From assembly GCA_963855995.1 (NCBI GenBank), contig OY979720.1:15830430-15894429 (forward strand): 64,000 bases of DNA, written 5' to 3'. This DNA comes from Muricea muricata (taxonomy: Eukaryota; Cnidaria; Anthozoa; Malacalcyonacea; Plexauridae). Below the pieces are notes generated by a model, which saw only the letters and a program-made list of their open reading frames with translations, ran no database searches and was not told the DNA's origin. Of this stretch, positions 13,501 through 21,795 are shown in pieces. A program made the translations under genes and the position numbers. Position 1 is the stretch's first letter. Every line of letters begins with the position of its first letter.

Positions 13501-16500
13501 TACTCTATGATACTCCTAATCCCCCAGAACATGAAGCTATAATAGCATATATTCTCTTTATAAAATTCTGTTTTGATATGGCAAAATTTTACGCATCTTG
13601 TACGTTTTAGATTGTAACACTTTCAATTATAATAATGCCCATGTGGAAGTTACTAATAATAGATATTTAGATTATTTTATATATAAAGAAGATTTTAGAT
13701 GCTTAAATTTGTGTTAGTCTTTTTGAGTCGTTAAAGTTCTATGTGCAAAGCGCACTTGGCTATTTTAAAAAAGATGGCAGCATGTCGTGATCCTTTGCTG
13801 ACCTAAATTGTTTTGATACCATTAACATGAAGTTTGACTTGTCAACGTTAGTTTTTATTAGTGCAGAATACTTTTCTCCGGTAACTTGATGTCATAAATA
13901 TGAATCTTCTGAGTGTTTTCGGACATTTCGGACACAAGGTCTACGTGTAGTTCTCGCAAAGGTAACGTTTTTTATTATGGTCAATTGTCAGAGCAAGCTT
14001 CTTTCACGTTTAGTTGGTTGGTCTTTGCTTTCTTTGGAATCTTGACACTTGTGTAAAGAAGTTTAGTTTATGCTCTGTGAAGATAGCATGCTTTCATGGG
14101 GTACACCCTGTTTTTTTTTCTACGAAGAATGGTTCATCGGCTTACTCGTCACTCTTCTCTATCTAGTAGGAACATATAGCACGAATTTGGTATATAACTT
14201 AGCATATAGCAGGAACTTACAAAATCGTCGACTTGAGCAGATCCGACGGTCATCAATTTTTGTTCGTTTTAGCTTTCAACTGTAATACGCATAATCTTTC
14301 TACCTTATGTTTGTTCCAGTAGGGACGGTATTAGAAACCTGAATGAAACGTAATATTTAAGTGGAACAAACTTCCAAAAAGCTTGCCCCGAAACTTAAAA
14401 ACAGAAATAGAAACCTTGTCTGCTTAAAGCCATTTTGCAGGGAAATTTTTTTCGCAGTACACAATGATGACGACAGCAAAACATTTCACGTTGATCGATA
14501 ATGTCAAACACTTCGCCTATGAATCAAAATTCGTCAGTGTTTTGTTCGCAACTGTTCATTTTGTGGGCGATTTGCCCCAATCACAGTCGGTCATCAAAAT
14601 TTTTGTGCTATCGAAGACACAGTTGCGTTGCCAGAGTGAGATCAATTGATGAAAAGGACGTAAATACATATAAACTAAAACATTAGGTTACATAATCCAG
14701 CTCTGGGTATTTGGTTTAATTAAGTGTATTTAAAATGCTATGTAAGCTTCACAAGTTAAAATGAAGTGTCCTCTAATCTTTATTATCAGGCTGGTTCACC
14801 AAGAACTCGTTCAACGCCAAGTTCACCGTCAACTCTCCCCAGGAATCCCGACTATAAAATGCGTTCGCCATCGGATCAGTCTCCAGGCCGCTCGTCCGTT
14901 CACGGTGTCGGCAAAGGTAACCCAAGTCATCCAGGGAGAAATCTTCGAAACGATTTGCTGCATGCCGCCGACAATGTCACAAATGCAATGTCGTCGCTTG
15001 TCAATGAACTCACTTCAGGTAAATATATTGGCCAGTTCGTTCGACTTGGGGGGGGGGGGGGGGGGCTTCAGAATAATCCGATTATATCTCCTGTGTAATC
15101 AATTTCATACAGTCCACTATACTTAGGAATCGTTATTTTCTCTATTCCTACCCCCGTCTTCTAATTGACAGCTACACAGAAAAAAGTGCAACCTGTTCAG
15201 GGTCAGCATAGGCTCTTACTCAAAGAAGAGCTATGTCTTAACTGCCAAAAGGCCTCTCAAACTAACTCGTCGGGGAGGCAGAGGTACAGAAATATATGTT
15301 TACTTACCATACCGAGGGGCAAGTTCATTTTATGTTTATATTGTACCTTGAGGTCTAATAAATATATTTTTGCATGTTGAACGCGATAAAATTTCTTGTG
15401 GGCTCCAGCCAACACGTTTTTCCCGAAATTTTCTATAAAACTATATTATTGTGAAGAAAGGCGAAATTTCAGATTTATTTCTGAGAAAAACCACTTACGT
15501 TATCAAAAAGGTAATAAAAAATTACATATAACACATTATTATGGTTACTTTTATTTTTCACATTTTTGTTGAGTTATGAGCGTTTGAAAACTTATTTTCC
15601 GACTAGTGCCTAGGAAATTAGCGCCATTTTAGGACACTTTCCCATTTTGAAGCAGCAATAACTCAAAAACGGCTTGAAAAATAAGGATACCCGTAATGAT
15701 GTCTTATATGCTGTTTTTTATAAGCTTTCTTATGATACAAGTTATTTTTCAAATGAGCGAATTAGAAAGTTTACTATTTTTGACCACATAATAGTTTTAC
15801 AATAAAACTGAAGAAAAACGTGTTGACCGAAGACCACAAGATAAATCGGGCCAAACAACATTCAGAATTGTGATATTAGGCACCCAACGGACAATTTAAG
15901 AGCAAAATTGATTTGCCCCTCGAGAAGGTAGGTAAAATTACCTCTGCCTCCCTGCCTAAAGATACGATAGTCTTAATTTAAAAGGCGCCCTAATCCCTAC
16001 CCTAATCCCCCGATCACCCGCCTCTTTATAGCTTCCGTTTATGTCTTACAAGCTTGTCTGATTATTAGGGTGCATTAAGATTAAGGCTATGTCTTATTTT
16101 TAGCCGTTTTTGCGATTAAATCATAGCCTTAATATTAGGAAGAGATTGTAGTACTAATAGATCATTTTACTATTTATTTGTTCTTCCAGATTTACAAAAA
16201 GTTTAAATACTTTTGTCTAACGTTTCGGTCTCCTCTACGGAAACCATTATCAAAGACTATGAAATTAAACGAAACGTTTAATTTATCGAAAAGTATTTAA
16301 ACTTGTTGTAAATCTGGAAGAACAAATAAATAGTAAAATGTTTCAACCTGGATTCAAACCCTTCAATGAACTAATAGATCATGTTGCCTGGGTTGATGGA
16401 AACAGCATGGAACATTGTTTTGACGCCAAACATTGTTTTGTTCAACATGTCAACAATATCTTCAGCATTGTTGAACTGGAATTAGCCTGCAAGCAGGTGT

Positions 16501-17137
16501 GACAATCTGGGGCCGGTTCACTGGGACGGTTGCACTGAAGGTGTATAGCACTATCGACAGGATAGAGGTTTTCAAAATCGCTAGAGAGAAAAAGTAACTT
16601 TAACTAAAAAATGTTTTACTTTAAAATGGGTTGTGCAAGTTACTAAACACGCTTAGAAAGTTTAAAACAAATAACTATCCGTTGGAAAGCCCTATTTATC
16701 GACCCTTGCACAATATTGTTGACAACATTGAACAATGTTTGCTGCAGAACATTGTTCGTTGCTGTTTTCCTTCAATCGTGCATGAACAGGTTTCGCGTTT
16801 TACCCGCGTGATCGCAGTTCTTTTCTGCTCATATTTTCCATACATTTGGCACAAATACCGCCAGTAGAAAAATATACGAGAGGAGGTACTGTTTGTTTGT
16901 ACACGTGTCGTTGCTTTCAATCCAAGGGAGGGGGGGGGGGGGGTATATAAGAAGAAAGAGAGAAAGAAGTTTTGAAAATCTTGTACAGTGTAATTCGTTG
17001 AAATGGTTTATGATTGCTTGACATTTTTAGAAGATGATGACGATGATGATGATGTGAACAACAACCTGAGGTCAAACGGGATGCCCCCGTTGATAACCGC
17101 TGACCACACTAGTCGTCCTATCCCTGCCGAAGGATGA
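1564..17137 (+). CDS. DTNA/DTNB-like: Dystrobrevin, C-terminal part (12 exons, 5' end outside window)
   Basis: Dystrobrevins are cytoplasmic scaffolds of the dystrophin-glycoprotein complex that bind dystrophin through a coiled coil. Exons I read: 1564-1643, 1715-1792, 3255-3372, 4522-4616, 5195-5266, 5401-5522, 5700-5801, 6554-6595, 7543-7662, 8676-8883, 14790-15018, 17031-17137. All junctions are AG/GT and every phase matches, giving 456 residues plus stop. Order of parts: EF-hand-like region ([17 protein letters not shown] in exon 3), ZZ zinc finger across exons 4-5 (CKVC, KCLRC, LCQECFW, then two His), a linker, the hallmark [12 protein letters not shown] (exon 8), a two-part coiled coil ending [10 protein letters not shown] (exon 10), and [19 protein letters not shown] (exon 11). 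The last exon encodes a run of seven Asp and a short tail. DTNA versus DTNB cannot be told apart, since those names are vertebrate duplicates. No clear AATAAA follows the stop. Confidence 0.93.
2018..2128. mobile_element. 111-bp fold-back element
   Basis: The left arm (AATAGAGTTGACGTTCGCGG, then GCATAAATATGTTTTTGGCC) is repeated inverted at the right end (GGCCAAAAACATATTTATGC through CAACTCTATT). The loop is about 25 bp and there is no coding capacity. Confidence 0.6.
2242..2271. repeat. Perfect 30-bp palindrome
   Basis: CAGCGGGCTAAAAT is followed by GT and then its exact reverse complement. A third GCCCGC-type half site follows at about 2285. It is probably part of a degraded fold-back element like the one just upstream. 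Confidence 0.6.
2719..2877. mobile_element. MITE with GGCCCTGTCACAC ends, copy 1
   Basis: Terminal inverted repeats of about 45 bp run from GGCCCTGTCACACGGTGCAA to TTGCATCGTATGACAGGGCC. TTAA precedes the left end and TTTA follows the right, so a TTAA target (piggyBac-like) is possible but not proven. Further copies lie at 19655-19851 and 62947-63373. Confidence 0.7.
4741..5044 (-). mobile_element. tRNA-related element with long inverted ends
   Basis: The outer 50 bp or so are inverted repeats (GATTCATATTAATCTGACAC on the left, its near complement on the right). Inside, on the minus strand at 4791-4863, is a tRNA-like unit. It has a perfect A box TAGCTTAATTGG (4845-4856) and a B-box-like GATCGAATGC (4803-4812). 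A second B-box-like GATCGAATCC lies at about 4973. The stems do not form a convincing functional tRNA, so I read it as a SINE-derived or composite repeat. Confidence 0.6.
5891..6236. mobile_element. Palindromic MITE, family C, copy 1
   Basis: It starts AATGGACCTTTAACC and ends GGTTATAGGTCCATT. The arms are roughly 150 bp each, with internal motifs CTAAACTTAGTAAAATT and its inverse. Two more copies lie at 6729-7130 and 27304-27690. Confidence 0.75.
6263..6519. mobile_element. Palindromic MITE, family A, copy 2
   Basis: The ends are TATGGTCTGGAGACTCGGCC and GCCGGGTTTCCAGACCAT. Two internal GTGCACGGTGAAG motifs are seen. It is related to 943-1077 in inverted order. Confidence 0.6.
6729..7130. 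mobile_element. Palindromic MITE, family C, copy 2
   Basis: It starts AATGGACCCTTAACC. The right end has lost the final TCCATT but keeps the AAAGGTTAAAGG arm. It sits in the same dystrobrevin intron (between the exons at 6554 and 7543). Confidence 0.72.
8000..8333. mobile_element. 334-bp fold-back element
   Basis: AAAGTGCAACTAACACCTTA at the left is mirrored by TAAGGTGTTAGTTCCACTTT at the right. The arms are about 150 bp and include GGATCATTCTAAG and its inverse. No coding sequence. It lies in the intron between the exons at 7543 and 8676. Confidence 0.72.
8334..8496 (+). mobile_element. Short dispersed repeat, copy 1 (inverse copy at 15968-16103)
   Basis: It begins AAGACATAGCCTTAATTTTA and ends near CACCTTTTAAATTAGGACTG. 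The reverse complement of 15968-16103 follows the same order: AAGACATAGCCTTAATC, TAATAATCAGACAAGC, GGATTAGGG, GCGCCTTTTAAATTA. Confidence 0.62.
8921..9159. mobile_element. TA-flanked MITE with ~100-bp inverted repeats
   Basis: The ends are CACAGCAAAAAACGCACAAC and GTTGTGCGTTTTTTGCTGTG, each flanked by TA. The arms carry the CATTGAACAATG, GTTGTCAACAA theme. TA target use suggests a Tc1/mariner-like transposase acting in trans. Diverged copies lie at 16385-16815 and 24461-24695. Confidence 0.75.
9205..9647. mobile_element. TA-flanked MITE rich in ACAAGTTGT words
   Basis: The ends are TACACACGTAAAAACGC and TTTTTACGTGTGTA. The interior is a dense run of short, partly self-complementary words (AACAAGTTG, TTGTAACAAG) on both strands. 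It shares AAAAACGCACAA with the neighbour at 8921-9159. The minus-strand open frames of up to 120 codons here follow from the repeat composition and are not genes. Confidence 0.68.
10566..11290. mobile_element. Non-autonomous hAT-like element with CTCCGG repeats
   Basis: The ends TAGTGCTGTGCA and TGCACAGCACTA are perfect 12-bp inverted repeats. The flanks are ACTGAAGT (10558-10565) and ACAGAAGT (11291-11298), an 8-bp duplication with one mismatch, as hAT transposition gives. Inside each end are clustered CTCCGG / CCGGAG hexamers, GC-rich against an AT-rich core. No transposase is encoded in 725 bp. Confidence 0.8.
11690..12620. mobile_element. Degenerate ~930-bp inverted-repeat element
   Basis: The left arm (AACACAGAGAACAAAGTGGA; GGTCTGTGGCAAACGTTTA) reappears inverted in the right arm (TCCACTGTGTTCTCTGTGTT; TAAACATTTGCCACAGACC). 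The arms are imperfect, which suggests an old insertion. Ends are approximate. Confidence 0.5.
13311..13519 (+). repeat. Minisatellite, GATACTCCTAGT-type unit
   Basis: About 18 imperfect tandem copies of a 10-12 bp unit alternate GATACTCCTAGT and GATACTCTAT. It lies within the 5.9-kb dystrobrevin intron. Confidence 0.85.
15277..15958. mobile_element. ~680-bp element with inverted ends
   Basis: The left end (GGGGAGGCAGAGGTA, later ACCGAGGGGCAA) matches the inverted right end (TTGCCCCTCGAGAAGG, then TACCTCTGCCTCCC). An inner pair, CCAACACGTTTTTC and GAAAAACGTGTTG, gives a second tier of symmetry. No long open frame. Confidence 0.6.
15968..16103 (-). mobile_element. Short dispersed repeat, copy 2 (inverse of 8334-8496)
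   Basis: On the minus strand it reads AAGACATAGCCTTAATC at the start and GCGCCTTTTAAATTAAGAC at the end, collinear with the copy at 8334. Confidence 0.62.
16163..16340. mobile_element. 178-bp fold-back element
   Basis: CATTTTACTATTTATTTGTT at the left and its exact complement at the right start arms of about 60 bp. Both arms include AGTTTAAATACTTTT-like and AACGTTTCG words. Confidence 0.7.
16385..16815. mobile_element. Diverged, interrupted relative of the 8921-9159 MITE
   Basis: It shares the CATTGTT, GTCAACAAT, GAATTAGCCTGCAA and CAGGTGTGACAAT order with 8921-9159. About 190 bp of unrelated sequence (roughly 16505-16700) splits it. The right end retains ACAGGTTTCGCGTTTTAC. Confidence 0.5.
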
Positions 17138-17711
17138 AAACCCCTGTGACATATTTTGATTATGTGAGCTTTTTTGTATGTATGTTCAGGTTCAGTTTTA
17201 CATATGTTGTCTTTTTTCCTGTTCCACGTTTGCACACGTTCGCATTAATTTAGAATGTATCCTTTTGTGGCAAATAACTGGGAAGATAACGAGCACTCAG
17301 TGTACTTTAGCCTGTGCTCTTAAAGACAGAAGTATTTCATTGCATGCGTTGCCTGTTTTTCGTCTTAACTTTGCCAGTAAATTATTAATGACGCACCATT
17401 ATGGCCGCGTTTAATTATCCCGTGCTCTGAAACTCATTACAAGAGGTGTATGAATCGATCTTTTTCGGCCCATTCAAAGGGAATGCGTTCATTTTCGGAG
17501 CAAGAAATTTTCACATCGAACTTCAAACGTTGCCTCGTTGATTCCATACCGCTGTATATTCAGCAAGTTAAAGCTGGACTATTACATTGTCCTTGTACAG
17601 ATGTGGGTAGTGTTTTTGGACGAGACAATGAACGACAAAATGTTTGTTTGTATAATTTCGCTGTCATGACTTCTTCCTTTCGGCAAAATCATCAGCCTAG
17701 CTAAATTTACA

Positions 17712-17988
17712 GTACTGTAATGTCTATAAATTTTATATAGCAACTGTCTCTGCAGTACAATGTATATAAATTTTATATGACAACTGTCTCTACAGTACAA
17801 TGTCTATAAATTTTATATAGCAACTGTCTCTACAGTACAATGTCTATGAATTTTATATGACAACTGTCTCTACAGTACAATGTCTATAAATTTTATATAG
17901 CAACTGTCTCTACAGTACAATGTCTATGAATTTTATATGACAACTGTCTCTACAGTACAATGTCTATAAATTTTATATAACAACTCAT
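17712..17988 (+). repeat. 40-bp minisatellite with alternating unit types
   Basis: About seven copies of a 40-bp unit combine an AT palindrome (TATAAATTTTATA) with CAACTGTCTCTACAGTACAA. Units alternate between CTATAAATTTTATATAG and CTATGAATTTTATATGA, giving an 80-bp higher-order period. It starts about 570 bp after the dystrobrevin stop. Confidence 0.92.
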
Positions 17989-19347
17989 TTTAGCCCAGAC
18001 TGTTTCCTTCCTCTAAATCAGTCTGTATATTTTGCGAAAAATTTTGAGTCATTAAAATGTCTAATATTAAAGGCAAGCCACATTTAGGTACTTAACCTTG
18101 CATGTCGTTGAAACACGAACTTTGACCTCAAAATATGTTAAGTTTAATAAGTGGGGCACTAAATTATGTAGCATGCAAAAATGTAAACATTTTTTGCCTA
18201 GGACATTTATTCGCCCGGGCTGTTGTAAACAGTTGTCTAAAATTTAGTCTTTCATTATTGTGCAAGTATTGCATGCCTGTCGATTTTTTGCTTTAAAACC
18301 ATTGATAGAAAATGAGTCAGGCAATTAAAAGGCTGCATGCTGATATGTTAAAAAACGTCGCAAACCTTTTGTTGTCTATAGTCAAAACTCGTACCCTGAA
18401 TCTCAATGCTTAACGTTCATTTTTAGTTTAAGAATAGTTCTGACGGGCGATTTTCAGCGCAATTTTCTCTTTTGGAGGATGCAAAAGAGTGGATTTAGTA
18501 GGGCACTAGGGCTCTTTATTGGCGTCAATTATCAACGGCGTGCACTTCATGCAAATATCCACTCTTTCCAATCCGTCAGGTGTCGGTTACACGCAAGCTA
18601 TCCACCTGATAGTGAAAAGAATAAGATGCAATGCCACCAGGATCGGGATATTGTACTCGCGAGCGATGAACTTTAACTCGAAAATGCTGAACTTTGATAT
18701 GGGTTTTACTACAGGTAGCTGTTAATTAAGAAAGTTTAGAAAATTTACTAGCCGCGGTGTTTAGCGCTATCTATACCGAGTCCAAAAGTGAAAAATCTTA
18801 AGTATTGATTACGGAGAGATCTTGGACGTTTCATGTCAAGTCTTCTAGTTTCAAAGTAGTAGCGTTAGTCCAAGAGACGTAGTCAGTTGATATAACACAA
18901 CTGATGATAATCAGTTGTTCTCGTCATATATAGTGCTATATAATCACTTTTATTTTACTGCGCTACTGTCTGTTCCAATAATGAGCTATTGCCGAACAAA
19001 ACTGTATACATTCTATCTTATTGGACCTGTGTAAACGTGATTATGCATGCTTCTAAGAATATATTCGATTGTTTGAGTTGTATAAAATGTCTTGTATACA
19101 GTACACAGTGTATATTATCATTATAAATACACATATTTTCGAAGCGTTTGGTTTTCTGGTTTTCGACAACTTCGCATTCAAATGCAACCACCACGGATTA
19201 TTCTGAGAAGCTGAGTAGGAAATCTTTTTCAAGAGTTGAGAGTTTTGACTGTTATGTAATGTTTACCGTACGAGCGGTGTCCTTGTGTATTGAACATATC
19301 CGAGCAGAAGACGAGAGATTGCATTTTTAACACAACAGGACCGCTCA

Positions 19348-19568
19348 GAAACTACGACAAGCAGACAACTTAAGGAAGTACAAAATAAAACAAATTCCGA
19401 AAATAGACATCTTGTATCCTGATATTCAAGAAAAAATAAGAAAACGACGGAGTCGGTGATATTTTGACGATTTCATAAAGACGAAATATCACTGACTCCG
19501 CGTTTTCCTGTCTTTTTTTCTTGAATATCAGGAATACGAGATGTCTATTTTCGGAATTTGTTTCATTT
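19348..19568. mobile_element. Fold-back element flanked by 11-bp direct repeats
   Basis: The arms contain ACAAATTCCGAAAATAGACA and CCTGATATTCAAG and their inverses. A central hairpin pairs CGGAGTCGGTGATATTT with AAATATCACTGACTCCG. AGGACCGCTCA occurs on both sides (19337-19347 and 19569-19579). A second copy is at 53201-53367. Confidence 0.75.
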
Positions 19569-19654
19569 AGGACCGCTCATGTTAAGTTAACATTGCATAC
19601 ATAAACTCATAACTCTTAAATCTATATAGAAACTATATTTTCTATTCAAACAAA

Positions 19655-19851
19655 GGCCCTGTCACACGGTGTAATTTTTCATGCAACTTGCAATGCAATT
19701 CTACTCTTGGGATATGTAAAATTGGCAAATACGTGTTTCCATCACAAGCCAAAATATTTTTAACATACCAAGCATTTGTCACAAATTTACATGTCGTGAG
19801 AGTGGAATTGCGTTGAAAGTTGCAAGAAAAATTGCACAGTGTGACAGGGCC
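19655..19851. mobile_element. MITE with GGCCCTGTCACAC ends, copy 2
   Basis: The ends are GGCCCTGTCACACGGTGTAA and CACAGTGTGACAGGGCC. The inner order is as in 2719-2877 but with about 40 bp more in the middle. Confidence 0.72.
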
Positions 19852-21694
19852 TTTAGATCATTAGAATAATCCCTAGAGACGATATGTTCATTTATAATTT
19901 ATACAATATTTTTCAACACGACTACGTGCGGGAAACTGATTTTGTATAGGCCCTGAGTTGGTCTTTTATAGGCGTTCATATCACTTCAGTAATTCCTTGT
20001 TTCATGCAATAGCTTATAAACCATGGTGTACGTTGTTGAAAATTATTTTACCGTTAACGACTTGTTGATTTCGCGTTTGTTCGCGCTCTGGTTTACTGCC
20101 TTGTTCTGTTTTAGACTTACTGAAAAATGTTTAATATTGATCTCTGGTTTGGCACTTCGCCAAGTTAATATCTAAAAGTAGCTCAAATATAGTTAAGCAT
20201 TTTTTTTTCTCGTCCGTAAAGCATTTCTCTGCATTGTATGAGAGATTTGTACATTATAACTTTTATGTTTGAGTTCATTGACGGATATTTTTTATTTCGG
20301 TTTAAAAGGGTTGCCGACTTACAGTGCATGAAAATTAATTCATGACACTATGCAGTGTTTTGTAAATTAACAGCGCGTGGTCTCTATGCACTCGATGTGT
20401 TGCTATACTACTTCAGATGAAAAAAACCCCACTATTGATAAATGTGAAGTCTGTGTGCTGCTTTAATGCAGGGATATATCTACACTGGGTCAGTGCTGAA
20501 ATGGCTTTTTGTCCATGAATATATTAGTAAGATTAACCGATGGCAAGTCAAACTAATGAAGAAGGTACTCGAATTTAGGCAATTTATTTAAAAGCTCGTT
20601 TGAGTAAAGATTTGCTTTGGTCGCAAAACTGAGTAAATTTGCTCATCGATTGAAGTAATTGCATTCAATTTGTTGACTCCGACGCAGTGTGGGTGTGTAA
20701 TTACATTTTCTTATGCAAGGTCGAGCTAGGCTATTCAGGTTTTGCTGTCCTTAGCTTATATTACACATATACATTTCAAATCATTAAACCAACGCTCAGA
20801 TAAGACGTCAAGGTATCGATCTCGCTCAACAGAAAACAGACTAAGCTTTATTCAAACACCGTCGGATATACTGTGTTTGAAGTTTCAGAGGTACTCAAAG
20901 ATCCTATATTTCAGGGTGCTTTTGACTGTACTAGCGACATGCACTGGCAATATTATATAGTTCGAGATAATATAGCAGACGTTTTCAAAGTTTTGAAGTC
21001 GTGAATTGCAAGGAGAAACTCGTTTTACTGCATTCACTAAAATAATTAAAAATTAAACTATTTTGGAGGCATTTAAAATGATTTTTTGTGCTTTTGTTTA
21101 AGATAACAGCGTTCAGTCATTTTAAACGAACATGCTTTTATATGCTGTACATCCATATTGCGAATGAAAATTTGAACGCTTAGCGTCTGTAAGAAACTAC
21201 TTGGGACCATAGTTAATTGGATCGGATAAAAAATTAATGAATTCATCTTAGGCAGACATCTATGGAGGCTTGTAGTCGCACTCAGTTGCAGTTAACATGA
21301 AGTATAGTGTCTTCAGTTTGACATCAATGTCGGTTTAACTGTTTAAGGGCAGATTTTACTGTAGTATGTCCATGGACATCGTTGCGTGCGATGTCAAAGA
21401 TTTTTTGAGTTTGCATTAGGGAGGTTAATTTTGAAGCGTAATTAACTCATCATCCTAATGACCCAAGTCGTTTTCTTAATTGCTGTCGGTGCAAAAATTA
21501 GGTTTGTTTACAAACCATTAAACTTTAAATAAGACATTTTGTATTCATCGATGGAAATTATTTTCCCCACACGCAATTGGTTCTGTGCACTAATTGTATG
21601 TTCTCGCATTATTGTCGCATGACGAATGCACGACGTCTAACATTAAAGTGACTAATCAGCCAAGCTTCTGGTAGCACCTGTCCTAAATGAAGTG

Positions 21695-21702
21695 TATTTA
21701 AG
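21695..21702 (+). promoter_or_regulatory. Possible TATA-like box of the neuropeptide gene
   Basis: TATTTAAG stands about 100 bp before the likely start codon. Transcription could begin near 21725. No other promoter element is clear. Confidence 0.35.
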
Positions 21703-21795
21703 CTCGTTCATTTTAGTCTGTTGGCGTCATATTGCTTTTGAAGTTTGAAATTAAGACACAGGCACGGGAACGACCTGTATTGCCAAAAAGCTTTA

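Larger units (their letters stand above)
8884..14789 (+). other. Large dystrobrevin intron, 5.9 kb
   Basis: The donor is GTTAGT at 8884 and the acceptor TTATCAG at 14783-14789. No nested gene is supported. It holds the elements listed at 8921, 9205, 10566, 11690 and 13311. About 9690-9955 also has a partial fold-back around GACTGCGAGCAGTC. The rest (12.7-13.3 and 13.5-14.8 kb) shows nothing I recognise. Confidence 0.75.
15019..17030 (+). other. Last dystrobrevin intron
   Basis: The donor GTAAAT is at 15019 and the acceptor TTTTTAG at 17024-17030. A G-run of about 18 lies some 30 bp after the donor. The elements at 15277, 15968, 16163 and 16385 fill most of it. No exon was seen. Confidence 0.75.
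17138..21690. other. Intergenic region, dystrobrevin to neuropeptide gene
   Basis: No gene is supported across 4.5 kb. It contains the 40-bp minisatellite (17712-17988), a fold-back element with 11-bp direct repeats (19348-19568) and a GGCCCTGTCACAC MITE (19655-19851). The stretches 18.0-19.3 and 19.9-21.6 kb show no domain, repeat or splice pattern I recognise. Confidence 0.7.

Noticed and set aside
17712-17988. CRISPR-like array of repeats and spacers
   Set aside because: The units are head-to-tail tandem copies with no unique spacers, in an animal-type genome; it is a minisatellite.
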